This document shows positions 33,721 to 41,692 of a stretch of 41,692 bases of DNA, piece by piece. Position 1 is the stretch's first letter; each line of letters starts with the position of its first letter. This DNA comes from Acidobacteriota bacterium (GTDB lineage Bacteria; Acidobacteriota; Terriglobia; Bryobacterales; Bryobacteraceae). The position numbers were made by a program, and so were the translations under genes. The notes below the pieces were generated by a model. That model ran no database searches. It was not told the DNA's origin and saw only the letters and a list, made by a program, of their open reading frames with translations. The stretch covers positions 1 to 41,692 of the forward strand of contig VFZY01000030.1 of the NCBI GenBank assembly GCA_016870915.1, read 5' to 3'.

Positions 33721-35733
33721 ATGAAATGGATGTACCCACTCATCATGACGGCGGCATCCGTGCTGGCGCAGGAAGCCTCCTTCCAGCGCATGGTGCGCAG
33801 CCGCAATGAGGTGACCGCGTTTCTCGAACGCGAAGCGCGGCGCATCACCGCGCGCGCCGCCGCCGAAGTGACGGATCGCGCGCAATGGGAGTCGGTCCGG
33901 GCGCGCCGCCTGGAGGAAATGCGGGACATGCTGGGTCTGCTGCCCTGGCCCGAACGGACCCCTCTCAAGGTTCGCATCACCGGCAAGCTCGACAAGACCG
34001 CCTACACCGTTGAGAAGATCGCCTTCGAAAGCCTGCCCGGCATCTACGTCACGGGCAACCTCTATGTGCCCGCCCAGCGCGCCGGGCGCGTGCCTGCTGT
34101 CATCTATGTGTGCGGCCACAGCTACACGCCGCAGGGCGACAAGGCCGCGTATCAGCGCCACGGCATCTCTCTGGCGCGCAACGGCTACGTGGCCTTCATC
34201 CTCGATTCGATCCAGATCGCTGAAACGTTCGCCCTGCATCACGGCATCTACAACCAGGAGATGTATGACTGGTACGCGCGCGGCTACACGCCGGCCGGCG
34301 TTGAGGTGTGGAATGCCATGCGAGCCATCGATTATCTGGAGACGCGCCCGGAAGTGGATGCCGCAAAGATCGGCATGACGGGACGCTCCGGCGGCGCGGC
34401 CATGACCTGGTTCACCGCCGCCGTCGACCCCCGTGTGAAGGTGGCGGCGCCCGTCATGGGGATCAGTACGTATGAAGAGAATCTCAAGGCGAACACCCAG
34501 AAGCTGCATTGCGACTGCATGTTCGCCATCAACACCCACCTGCACGACATGATGCATCAGGCCGCGCTGATCGCCCCACGGCCCCTGTTGATGGCCCATG
34601 GCCGGCTGGACGCCCTCTTTCCCGTCCCGGGCTACAAGGACGTCGAAAAGCGCATGCAGACTCTGTTCGGCGCTTACCAGAAGCCGGAAGGTTTCCGCGC
34701 TATCGAAGTGGAGACCGGGCACGAGGATTCACACTTCCTGCGCGAGCAGGCCATTCGCTGGTTTGACCGCTTTCTGCTGGGACAACCGGACCGCAAGCTC
34801 GACATGGACTACAGCGAGGCGCCCAAGGAGGAACTCGCCGTCTTTCCCGCCGGGCCGCCCGCCGATGCGGCAAACTACCGCGTGCATGAGACCTTCAACC
34901 CGGTGGCGGTGCTGAAACCCTACGCCTCGCGCGCCAGTTGGGATCGGCATGCCGCGGGCGTCATGACAGCGCTGCGCGAAAAGGTGTTCCGCGCGTTCCC
35001 CAGTGAGCCGGCCGCGCCCCGCTGGCGCAAGCTGGATCGCGAACCCGGCAATCCCTTCGACGTCATCGAAATCGACGTCGATGGCGTCGCCGTGAGAACA
35101 CTCGTTCAGGCCCCCCGCGACACATCGAAGCCCATGTCCGCGCTGCTCTACATCGCCTCCGACGGCGATGACGTGCGCGCGCTCAGCGCCACGCTTCGGG
35201 CGCCCCGCGGAAATTCGCCGCATGTGCGGATGGTGGTGTATCCGCGCGGCGTGGGTGAAGTGCCGTGGGAGAAGAGCTTCTGGAAGGATACCCTCCGCAA
35301 CGCCATGCACACCGGCTGGACCGTGGATTCCATGCGCCTGTGGGACGTGTTGCGCGCCGTGACTGTTTTGCGCGCGCAGCCGGGCGTGGCCCCGGAGAAG
35401 ATCGCCGTGACAGGCTCAGGCGTCAGCGGCGCGCTCGGTCTCTACGCCGCTCTGCTTGACCCGCGCATCGAACAGGTGATCCTGCGCAACCCGCCGCCCT
35501 CCCACACCGAGGGCCCCATCTTCCTCAACGTCCTGCGGCACCTCGACATGCCGGAGGCCGTGGCCATGATGGCGCCGCGCCGGGTCAGCTTCTACGGCCG
35601 GACGCCGGCGGCGTTTGAGCCTGCCCGCGCCGTGTATGCGCTGTTCGGCAAAGGCGGACACCTGTTCACCGGCATGGACCTCGAAGCCATGCTCTCCGGC
35701 CGCTACGACCACGGCTTCGCGTCGGGCATGTGA
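33721..35733 (+). CDS. Exported protein with two alpha/beta-hydrolase lobes
   Basis: 670 residues. ATG at 33721 gives a signal peptide (MYPLIMTAASVLAQ); a GTG at 33697 is also in frame. The first lobe (about 90-360) is an acetylxylan-esterase-like hydrolase: VPAVIYVCGHSYTPQGDK, the elbow TGRSGGAAM with Ser223, and a late GHEDSHF His. The second lobe (about 440-670) repeats the fold: ALLYIASDGDDVRAL, VTGSGVSGALGLYAALLDPR, and GKGGHLFTG; without gaps its Gly567 falls at the place of Ser223, though Ser569 is near. So lobe two may be inactive or shifted. Probably a secreted carbohydrate esterase. The TGA overlaps the ATG of the next gene by one base. Confidence 0.78.
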   Translation: MKWMYPLIMTAASVLAQEASFQRMVRSRNEVTAFLEREARRITARAAAEVTDRAQWESVRARRLEEMRDMLGLLPWPERTPLKVRITGKLDKTAYTVEKIAFESLPGIYVTGNLYVPAQRAGRVPAVIYVCGHSYTPQGDKAAYQRHGISLARNGYVAFILDSIQIAETFALHHGIYNQEMYDWYARGYTPAGVEVWNAMRAIDYLETRPEVDAAKIGMTGRSGGAAMTWFTAAVDPRVKVAAPVMGISTYEENLKANTQKLHCDCMFAINTHLHDMMHQAALIAPRPLLMAHGRLDALFPVPGYKDVEKRMQTLFGAYQKPEGFRAIEVETGHEDSHFLREQAIRWFDRFLLGQPDRKLDMDYSEAPKEELAVFPAGPPADAANYRVHETFNPVAVLKPYASRASWDRHAAGVMTALREKVFRAFPSEPAAPRWRKLDREPGNPFDVIEIDVDGVAVRTLVQAPRDTSKPMSALLYIASDGDDVRALSATLRAPRGNSPHVRMVVYPRGVGEVPWEKSFWKDTLRNAMHTGWTVDSMRLWDVLRAVTVLRAQPGVAPEKIAVTGSGVSGALGLYAALLDPRIEQVILRNPPPSHTEGPIFLNVLRHLDMPEAVAMMAPRRVSFYGRTPAAFEPARAVYALFGKGGHLFTGMDLEAMLSGRYDHGFASGM

Positions 35734-36449
35734 TGGCACCCGATCTGGTTGTGGTGCTGTCGCAAACGCGCAATCCCGTCAATATCGGAGCCGCGGCGCG
35801 GGCCATGTCGAACTTCGGCTTCACCGAGCTGCGTCTGGTGCAGGCCTACCGTCATGCCGTGGATGAGGCGCGTGGCGCGCCCGGCGCCGCGGGCGTGCTC
35901 CTTCAGGCCACGGACTACCCCGGCATCGCGGAAGCCGTCCACGACTGTTCCCTGGTGGTGGGCACCACCAGCGTACGCCACCGCCAATTGCACCTGCCCC
36001 TGCAGCGTCTTGAGACCGGCGCCCGGGCCATCCGGCAGTGGCCGGGCGGGCGTGTGGCGTTGCTCTTCGGTTCCGAAAAATCGGGCCTCTCGAATGATGA
36101 GATGAGCCACTGCCACTGGCTTACGCGCATCCCGGCGCGCGAACAGCACGGCTCCATGAATCTGGGTCAGGCCGTTGCAATCTGCCTCTATGAGCTCATC
36201 CGCGGCCGTGCCGGGGTGCCGCGCACCCGTTCGGAGCGTGCCGCCGGCGCCAGCGTCGCTTCGTTGAATGCGCTGATGGAAGAATCCCTGACATTGGCCG
36301 GATATCTGCGCGGCGAAGCGGCGCGGCTCAAACTGCGGCGCCTTCTGCGCAAAATGGTTCTTTCGCCCGCCGATGCCGAGAACTGGTGCGGCATGATGCG
36401 CCAGGTGCTTTGGAAGCTCAAGCATCCCGGCGGGCGCAATGGGGCCTGA
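35733..36449 (+). CDS. TrmJ-like tRNA 2'-O-methyltransferase (SPOUT)
   Basis: 238 residues with the three knotted-fold motifs of the TrmH/TrmJ group: motif 1 NPVNIGAAARAMSNFG, motif 2 LLFGSEKSGLSNDEM and motif 3 SMNLGQAVAICLYEL, plus a helical C-terminal extension (RLKLRRLLRKMVLSPADAENW), which in TrmJ helps dimerise and bind tRNA. TrmJ methylates the ribose of C/U at position 32 in tRNA using SAM. The start overlaps the preceding stop (TGATG); a GTG one codon earlier is possible. Substrate position is by family, not shown. Confidence 0.88.
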   Translation: MAPDLVVVLSQTRNPVNIGAAARAMSNFGFTELRLVQAYRHAVDEARGAPGAAGVLLQATDYPGIAEAVHDCSLVVGTTSVRHRQLHLPLQRLETGARAIRQWPGGRVALLFGSEKSGLSNDEMSHCHWLTRIPAREQHGSMNLGQAVAICLYELIRGRAGVPRTRSERAAGASVASLNALMEESLTLAGYLRGEAARLKLRRLLRKMVLSPADAENWCGMMRQVLWKLKHPGGRNGA

Positions 36450-36484
36450 CCAGGCGTTGGATCGGGTATTCTGGAAGGTTCACC

Positions 36485-36700
36485 ATGACCAAGTGCCAGA
36501 TTCAGTTTGAGCTTTCGCGTCCCGTTGACGACGCGGCGGCGGCGGCCATCGCGCGGCTGCACAGCGTCTACGGCATCGCTTCGGCGCGGCTTTCCCCCCG
36601 TCTCGACGTGCTGACCGTGGAGTATGACGCGACGCGGATGAACGACGTGCAGGCGGAGCGCACCCTGGCCGGGCTGGGCATCTCCGCGCGCCGCAAGTAA
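36485..36700 (+). CDS. Small HMA-like ferredoxin-fold protein
   Basis: 71 residues from the ATG at 36485 with a GGAAGG site. The pattern beta-alpha-beta-beta-alpha-beta (QIQFELS, DDAAAAAIARLHSVYGIAS, RLSPRLDVLTVEYDAT, DVQAERTLAGLGISARR) is that of heavy-metal-associated domains, but the CxxC metal site is missing; the only Cys is at position 4. It could be a metal-independent relative or a small partner protein. A second start upstream would add 33 residues without family support. Function unknown. Confidence 0.65.
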   Translation: MTKCQIQFELSRPVDDAAAAAIARLHSVYGIASARLSPRLDVLTVEYDATRMNDVQAERTLAGLGISARRK

Positions 36701-36735
36701 GCCGCGAAAAAGTAGTAGGGTATCGAGGAGACAAC

Positions 36736-37371
36736 ATGCGAAACGCAATCTGCGTCCTCATCGCGCTGGCTCTGCCGTGCGCCGCACAGAATAATCAGAA
36801 GCCGAAGCTGCCGGGCGAGGATTGGATCCAGCTTTTTAATGGCAAGGATCTCACCGGATGGGTGAATGTCGGCCAGGAGAAGTGGAACGTCGAAAACGGC
36901 GAACTGCACGGCATCGCCATCAGCAAGGCCTATGGCTATCTGATGACCGAAAAGCACTACAAGGATTTCCAACTGTCGCTCAAGTTCAAGTGCGAAGGGG
37001 ATGGCAACAGCGGCGTCTTCTTCCACACCGCCTTCAAATCCGGCACCCCCGATGTTTCGCAGGGTCTTCAGTTCGAAGTGGACTGCTCCATGATGAAGCA
37101 TACCGGCGGCATCTATGGCGACGGCCGCGGCTGGGTGGTTTGGCCCGCGCCCGAAAACGAATCCGTGGTTCGGCGCGGTGAATGGAATGAGTATCTGCTG
37201 AAGGTGGAAGGCAACCGCTACGTCTCCCGGCTGAACGGCGTGCTGATGGTGGATTACACGGACCCCAGTCCCAAATCGTTTGACGGCGGCATCGCCCTGC
37301 AGTTGCACTCCGGCGGACGCGGCGACATGCGCTTCAAGGAGATCTGGCTGCGCGATCTCACGAAACGATGA
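36736..37371 (+). CDS. DUF1080 (3-keto-disaccharide hydrolase-like) protein
   Basis: 211 residues with signal peptide (VLIALALPCAAQ) and a GAGGAGA site before the ATG. The DUF1080 jelly-roll pattern is clear: WIQLFNGKDLTGWVNVG, WNVENGELHGI, YLMTEKHYKDFQLSLKFKCE, GNSGVFFHTAF, GLQFEVDCSMMKHTGGIYG and the closing GGIALQLHSGGRGDMRFKEIW. Members split 3-keto-glycosides or act as non-catalytic lectin-like parts. It is probably periplasmic. The stop overlaps the MFS gene (ATGA), so both are likely translated together, giving a sugar-hydrolase/transport pair. Confidence 0.88.
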   Translation: MRNAICVLIALALPCAAQNNQKPKLPGEDWIQLFNGKDLTGWVNVGQEKWNVENGELHGIAISKAYGYLMTEKHYKDFQLSLKFKCEGDGNSGVFFHTAFKSGTPDVSQGLQFEVDCSMMKHTGGIYGDGRGWVVWPAPENESVVRRGEWNEYLLKVEGNRYVSRLNGVLMVDYTDPSPKSFDGGIALQLHSGGRGDMRFKEIWLRDLTKR

Positions 37372-38594
37372 GTTCCGCCCGCCCGGCCGCCATTATCTTC
37401 ATCTTCTTCACGGTCCTGCTCGATGTCATCGCGCTGGGCCTGATCATCCCGGTGATGCCGAAGCTCATGCTCGGTTTCGCCGGCAACACGGCGGAAGCGG
37501 CGCGGCTGTTCGGGTTGTTCGGCACGGCCTGGGCCGTCATGCAGTTCTTCGCCGCGCCCTTTCTGGGCGCCGTGTCGGACCGCTTCGGACGCCGCCCCGT
37601 CATCCTGCTTTCCAACTTCGGCCTGGGCATGGACTATGTTCTGATGGCCTGGGCGCCCACCCTCAACTGGCTCTTCCTGGGACGCGTCATCTCAGGAGTC
37701 ACCTCGGCCAGCATCCCCACCGCGTTTGCCTACATCTCCGATGTCACGACGCCGGAAAAGCGCGCCGCGAGCTTCGGCATCGTCGGCGCCGCGTTCGGTG
37801 CGGGCTTCATCCTGGGGCCGGCGCTCGGCGGTCTGCTGGGCGCGGGCGATCCCCGGTTCCCCTTCTGGGTGGCCGCGGGACTTAGCCTTCTCAACGCCTG
37901 CTACGGCTTCTTTGTGCTGCCGGAATCGCTGGCTCCAGAGCGCCGTGGACCGTTCCGCCTGGCCCGCGCCAATCCCGTGGGATCCCTGCGGCTGCTCGCC
38001 TCCCACCGGCAACTGCTGGGCCTGGCTTCGGTGATCTTTCTCTCCTACCTTGCGCACGATGTGCTGCCCAGCGTCTTCGTGCTCTACGCAACGCATCGCT
38101 ACCAGTGGGATGAGCGCGTCATCGGACTCACACTCGCGGGAGTCGGCCTCTGCAGCATGATCGTTTCAGCGGCCCTGGTACGGCCCGTCGTCGCGCGATT
38201 CCGGGAACGCGCCACGCTCGTCGCGGCTCTGCTGTTCGGCGTCGCCGGTTTTGCCGTCTATGGCTGGGTTGCCACCGGTGCGGCGTTCTGGTTCGGCGTC
38301 CCCCTCGTGTCGCTCTGGGGCATGGCCGGACCCTCCGCGCAGGGCCTCATGACCATCCTGGTCAGCCCCTCCGAACAAGGCCAGTTGCAGGGCGCCATCA
38401 GCGGCATGCGTAGCGTCACCGGCCTGCTCGGTCCAGGACTCTTCACCGGCGTCTTCGCCATGTTCATCGCCCCCGGACGGCAATGGCAGTTGCCGGGTGC
38501 GCCCTTCCTGGTGGCGTCCCTTCTGCTGCTGGGCGCGGCCCTGCTGGCCGTGCGGGTCACCCGTCCACATGCCACGCGCGCCGGAAGCGCGTAG
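37368..38594 (+). CDS. MFS transporter (TetA/TCR-like)
   Basis: 408 residues with 12 predicted helices. Motif A is AVSDRFGRRPVILLSNFG; the first helix carries LLDVIALGLIIPVMP and the fifth GFILGPALGG, as in the drug:H+ antiporter (TetA) branch. Helix 11-12 include GPSAQGLMTILVSPSEQGQL, characteristic of TCR/TetA members. It may export a drug or a sugar; the four-base overlap with the DUF1080 gene is the only hint for sugar. No linked TetR regulator is seen. Confidence 0.88.
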   Translation: MSSARPAAIIFIFFTVLLDVIALGLIIPVMPKLMLGFAGNTAEAARLFGLFGTAWAVMQFFAAPFLGAVSDRFGRRPVILLSNFGLGMDYVLMAWAPTLNWLFLGRVISGVTSASIPTAFAYISDVTTPEKRAASFGIVGAAFGAGFILGPALGGLLGAGDPRFPFWVAAGLSLLNACYGFFVLPESLAPERRGPFRLARANPVGSLRLLASHRQLLGLASVIFLSYLAHDVLPSVFVLYATHRYQWDERVIGLTLAGVGLCSMIVSAALVRPVVARFRERATLVAALLFGVAGFAVYGWVATGAAFWFGVPLVSLWGMAGPSAQGLMTILVSPSEQGQLQGAISGMRSVTGLLGPGLFTGVFAMFIAPGRQWQLPGAPFLVASLLLLGAALLAVRVTRPHATRAGSA

Positions 38595-38634
38595 CAGGCC
38601 GGCCGGGGCCGCCCAGCCTTGAGGAACCTGCCGC

Positions 38635-40473
38635 TCAGTTCGAGCCGCCCGCCGTCTGCGCCAGCGCGCTCGGTTCCGTGGAAAGGTACGGCGAGTGCAG
38701 GAACCCATCGCGGCGGTGCCGCACGCCGGTCTTGAACTTGTCCGGCATCTCGCGCACCGTCTCATCGGCGATCGCTTCCAGCTTGTCCATCTCCGTCATG
38801 CCGGGCTTCACCGTCTGATTGTGGATGCGCTTCAACCCGCCATCGCCAAACTGATTTGCCACATCCAGCATGAACGCGATGCCCCGTTCGGAGCTGATCC
38901 CCGCCGCGTACGTGCGGATCGTCCCCAGCGACTTCTCGAACGCCTTCACCGCGCAGACAATCTGCGCCCGCTGAAACTCAAGCGCCAGCGCCGCCTGCTG
39001 GAATCGCCCCTTCCACGGATCGTCAATCAGATCGAATGCCGGGTTCGTCGTCGAGCCGTCGGCGTTGACGCCTCCGTTCGTCCGCGAAGTGAATGAGACC
39101 AGAGCGTCCGCCAGCGATGCATCGCCATCGCCAAAGACCCGCACGTAGAGATCTCGATTCGCCTGTGAGAACGCGCGCAACAATTCAGGCATGCGGCCCG
39201 GCTTCTGCGCCCACTGGATCAGGCCAAAGGAGAGTCCCGCTTTGTCCGTGTTCAGGTTGAGCGCGCCGAACTTGCCCGCGCCCTCCATCTGCGCCGTGAT
39301 GCTCAGGATCTTCTGCATGCCGCTGAACGGCACGCCCAGCACCAGTGTCAGATAGGCCTGCGTGATCCGCGGACTCGCCGCCGGCTGCCTCACCAGACAC
39401 TGCAACACCCGGGTATCCACGCCATCCCCCGTGTCAAGATTCTGCTGGCTCCGGAAACGCCGCACGGCGGACAGCGTCTGGTTCCCGAACACGCCATAGA
39501 CCGGGCTCAGAATGCTTGGCATTTCCGTGAACCCCTGGCCGCAGAGCAGATCCTGCACCGCTCCCACCACGGACCTGTCGCGTTCGTCGCGGCCAATGGG
39601 CGTGCCTGTCCCGGCCAGCAGATCGTCGATTTTATCGATTCCACACCGCCGTGGTCCGCCCCCCGGTGGCGCCGGGCTCGGCATCGATACCGGTGCCGCG
39701 GGTGGCGCGGGTGCCGCTTCGGGAGCGCTCACCGGAGCCTGAGGCGCGGGTTGCGGCCGGTCCGTGTTCCCGGCCCAGAAGAAGAGATTGTCCGGCGTCT
39801 GATACCACGCGGCGTTGCCCTGAATGCGCTCGCCGGTGTCCGTGAAGCCCGCAATCTCAACCTCGCTGCCCTTGCTTGCGGTGCGCGCCACCACGGCCTT
39901 CGTCGAAGGCTTGCCGTTGCGCAGATTCGCATCCGCCGTCAGCGTGACAAAACTCCGCTCCAGGCGCTGCGTCTCAGATGGAGCCCCCAGGCGGGCCGCG
40001 CGCCGCAGCAGTTCATCGCGGTCAAACCCGGGCCCTGGGCAAGCCTTCGATGCGCGGATCTCGGTGTGTGTCACCACATGCGCCGCATCCAGCGGGATCC
40101 CGTGCCGCGCCGCCACCTCCACCACCAGCGCCGCCATCGCATCATACAGAGCCGGGCTCCACGAACTCTCGCCGGTGGCGCCCACAAGGCCAAGCGTGTA
40201 GAGGTTCGGATTGACGCCGTTGCGAATGCCGGTCCACGTTGCGCTCACAACCACGCCCGCATGGAAGGCGGAGTCACTCTCCTCGACATACTGATGCACC
40301 GTGCCATCCGAATCCACGGCGTAGTGGGCGGAGAGCGACGAGCCAGCGTTCTGGAATGTGCGGTCAGCTTCGTCAAGCGAGGCCATCTGATGGATGACAA
40401 TCGCTTCGGGCTTGAAGGTCTTGCGGCCGGAAAAGAAGTTCGCCGGCGCGCAACCGATCCATTGCTTGGGCAT
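38635..40473 (-). CDS. Multidomain peptidoglycan hydrolase: amidase, SH3-like, PG-binding and lysozyme-like domains
   Basis: 612 residues, start with an AAGGAG site. N-terminal amidase_2 domain (about 22-155) with zinc ligands His28, His136 and Cys145 (IVIHQ, THTEI, ACPGPGFD). Then an SH3-like domain (172-236; DANLRNGKPSTK), a Pro/Ala-rich linker (240-273), a peptidoglycan-binding helical domain (about 300-365; GVFGNQTLSAVRRFRSQQNL) and a C-terminal segment (about 370-580) that looks like a muramidase/chitosanase-type fold (QMEGAGKFGALNLN, GLSFGLIQWAQKPG; Glu397 is the likely acid). There is no signal peptide, so export by a lysis or injection route, or use as an endolysin, is possible. It lies 10 bases after a membrane-protein gene. 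Confidence 0.78.
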   Translation of the reverse strand: MPKQWIGCAPANFFSGRKTFKPEAIVIHQMASLDEADRTFQNAGSSLSAHYAVDSDGTVHQYVEESDSAFHAGVVVSATWTGIRNGVNPNLYTLGLVGATGESSWSPALYDAMAALVVEVAARHGIPLDAAHVVTHTEIRASKACPGPGFDRDELLRRAARLGAPSETQRLERSFVTLTADANLRNGKPSTKAVVARTASKGSEVEIAGFTDTGERIQGNAAWYQTPDNLFFWAGNTDRPQPAPQAPVSAPEAAPAPPAAPVSMPSPAPPGGGPRRCGIDKIDDLLAGTGTPIGRDERDRSVVGAVQDLLCGQGFTEMPSILSPVYGVFGNQTLSAVRRFRSQQNLDTGDGVDTRVLQCLVRQPAASPRITQAYLTLVLGVPFSGMQKILSITAQMEGAGKFGALNLNTDKAGLSFGLIQWAQKPGRMPELLRAFSQANRDLYVRVFGDGDASLADALVSFTSRTNGGVNADGSTTNPAFDLIDDPWKGRFQQAALALEFQRAQIVCAVKAFEKSLGTIRTYAAGISSERGIAFMLDVANQFGDGGLKRIHNQTVKPGMTEMDKLEAIADETVREMPDKFKTGVRHRRDGFLHSPYLSTEPSALAQTAGGSN

Positions 40474-40483
40474 GGAGGTCTCC

Positions 40484-41542
40484 TTAGCCGATCACGCCGC
40501 GTTCACCGGCAATCGCAGCGGCGGCCTTGGCGGGTGCGGCCTCGGCGGCGCCACCGCCCAGGGCTTGCGTTGTTTGACGCACGGTTCGCTGATCGTCGTC
40601 CTTGTAGGCGATCACGGACCGCAGTTTTAGAAGGTTCTTCAACGCGTTGTACCAGAACGGTGCACCCAGACTGAGCAAAAGCGCTGAGAGTAGAGTGCCC
40701 AGGACGTTAACCTTGCCCCAGTTGTCCCACCAGCCGGTCCAACTGCTCGGAATCGTCAAAACGCCCAAGGAAGCAAGGTTCCGGATTTCACCCTTCACTG
40801 CCGCAGCCTGGTCCTTAAGGGCCGTCTCCTTCTCCGCCGGTGTAGTCTTCGCGGCGGCAACCGCTGCTTCAGCCTTGATCGCCTCAGCCACCAGCGTGCG
40901 CCGCAATTCCGGATCCTCGCTCAAGCGGTTCACCAGACCGATCACGTCCAATTGCAGAGCCAGGGCCACAGCCAGCGAGCACACCACCGTAACCACCCGC
41001 GTGCTCGACGTGAACCGGTCCGCAACCCGGTCAATCGTCTGGTCGAACCAGCCATGCACTTTGCCCAGCAGCTTATCCTTCACCTCAGACATCAAAGCCA
41101 TCGTATGGCGAACGTCGGCGGCCAGCTCCGGATTGCTTCGCTCAATCTGCAGCGCCATCGATCGCACGTTCTCAAGCGTTTTTCCCGGGTCCTCAATTCC
41201 ATGGGCCGTGAGGATCTCGCGCACCTTGACGCCCACCGGCGTCGTATCGCTTGCGCCCAGTTCCAGCAGCATCTGCGTGAACTCCTCGCGGTGCAGCGTC
41301 CCCGAAAGCTTGCCGCCGTCGGCCACCAGCGGATGCGCCAGTATCGCATGTGAAATCTGGTCCGCCAGCGTCGCATCGAGTTTCGGTTCAATCTGCTTGA
41401 GCAGCCCGGCCAGCCCTTCCTTCAGCCGCTTGCCCCGCTGCTGCAGCAAGCCGTTGATCGCCTGCGTCAACACTTTCACGCCCATGCTGACAATCAGCAT
41501 CACTACGCTCACGCCCAACAAAATGTCGATGGTCTTTAGCAT
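40484..41542 (-). CDS. Membrane protein of unknown function with WFD..DRV and LGAPFW motifs
   Basis: 352 residues. One N-terminal helix (ILLGVSVVMLIVSMGVKVL, 7-25), a soluble helical part (30-180), a second helix (VVTVVCSLAVALALQLDVIG, 183-202), a charged coil (205-255) and a third (VLGTLLSALLLSLGAPFWY, 280-298). The segment WFDQTIDRVADRF before helix two and LGAPFWYNALKNLLKLR after helix three resemble a widespread but uncharacterised bacterial membrane-protein type. The Ala-rich tail looks disordered. A GAGGTGTAAGG site precedes the ATG. It is the first gene of a pair with the amidase and could be an anchor, channel or immunity partner; this is not shown. Confidence 0.6.
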   Translation of the reverse strand: MLKTIDILLGVSVVMLIVSMGVKVLTQAINGLLQQRGKRLKEGLAGLLKQIEPKLDATLADQISHAILAHPLVADGGKLSGTLHREEFTQMLLELGASDTTPVGVKVREILTAHGIEDPGKTLENVRSMALQIERSNPELAADVRHTMALMSEVKDKLLGKVHGWFDQTIDRVADRFTSSTRVVTVVCSLAVALALQLDVIGLVNRLSEDPELRRTLVAEAIKAEAAVAAAKTTPAEKETALKDQAAAVKGEIRNLASLGVLTIPSSWTGWWDNWGKVNVLGTLLSALLLSLGAPFWYNALKNLLKLRSVIAYKDDDQRTVRQTTQALGGGAAEAAPAKAAAAIAGERGVIG

Positions 41543-41564
41543 CCTTACACCTCGATGTGCTTAC

Positions 41565-41692
41565 TTGCGGATTGCCGAACGACATGTTCGGGTAGCCGAA
41601 CCGCACGTGGTTGAGAGCGTTGAATAGCTCGGCGCGGAACTGCGCGTTGAAGCGGCCGTCGGCGCCGAACGTATTGTTCTTGAAGAGTCCGA
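41565..41692 (-). pseudogene. C-terminal part of a TonB-dependent receptor lacking its last strands
   Basis: Read on the minus strand from the window edge, the frame gives GLFKNNTFGADGRFNAQFRA, then ELFNALNHVRFGYPNMSFGNP. This lines up with the end of the receptor at 33480-33675 (FKNNPF, LQFRTEIYNVFN). In a complete receptor about 20-25 more residues follow (FGQIT, IQFGLRLTF). Here the similarity stops near 41565, and the frame runs unrelated into the membrane-protein gene to a stop at 41388. The final strand and C-terminal Phe are lost, so the receptor is probably not functional, unless the assembly is chimeric. Confidence 0.7.

Noticed and set aside
32221-34722. Minus-strand open frame of 833 codons across the TonB receptor and hydrolase genes
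   Set aside because: It covers two well-supported plus-strand genes, has shadow composition and no recognisable domain.
1-41692. CRISPR array, rRNA, tRNA, insertion sequence or integrase
   Set aside because: No regular direct repeats with spacers, no RNA gene folds and no transposase or recombinase motifs were found on either strand by reading.

Overview
The window is a GC-rich bacterial chromosome segment with dense coding, about 35 genes and no rRNA, tRNA or CRISPR that I can see. Gene content points to the phylum Acidobacteriota, probably the Solibacter/Bryobacter group. The indicators are an Oar-like TonB receptor with a carboxypeptidase-regulatory domain, a paired DUF1592/DUF1552 cytochrome-type module, a DUF1080 sugar hydrolase, a large PIG-L deacetylase beside a sodium:solute symporter, an MlaEFD operon, and a propeller-type hybrid histidine kinase. 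The taxonomic call is inference from content, not from a marker gene.

Layout. 1-2.4 kb: the 3' end of an RND efflux pump, a lipocalin-like protein and an opposing patatin phospholipase. 2.5-6.8 kb: a translationally coupled trio of secreted PIG-L deacetylase, a 41-residue single-pass membrane protein and an SSS symporter. 6.9-9.5 kb: an MlaE/MlaF/MlaD lipid transport operon whose substrate-binding subunit carries exact 34-residue repeats and whose ATPase lacks the usual Walker B glutamate. 9.7-12.6 kb: PAS protein and cupin, facing an M20 peptidase and a DinB protein. 12.6-12.9 kb: a gene-free, strongly structured stretch. 13-18.9 kb, minus strand: citrate synthase, seryl-tRNA synthetase, P1-family aminopeptidase, then a separately promoted tail-fibre-like surface protein ending at a strong terminator. 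19.1-22.4 kb: small ribbon-helix-helix protein, SDR, redoxin, DUF2461 and murB. 22.4-30.1 kb: hybrid sensor kinase, DUF1592 cytochrome-like protein, DUF1552 protein, YHS and DM13 proteins. 30.2-38.6 kb: TonB receptor, double-lobed alpha/beta hydrolase, TrmJ-type methyltransferase, small ferredoxin-fold protein, DUF1080 protein and MFS exporter. 38.6-41.7 kb, minus strand: a multidomain peptidoglycan hydrolase, an unusual membrane protein, and the 3' piece of a second TonB receptor that lacks its final strands.

Much of the window serves uptake and breakdown of external polymers (TonB receptor, hydrolases, symporter, DUF1080), envelope upkeep (Mla, MurB, amidase) and core metabolism (GltA, SerS, TrmJ). 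The points most worth a second look are the coupled small protein between the deacetylase and the symporter, the amidase/membrane-protein pair abutting a truncated receptor, the structured intergenic stretch, the Walker B change in the Mla ATPase, and several genes whose -10-like hexamers lie only 7-8 nt before the start codon, suggesting leaderless transcripts.
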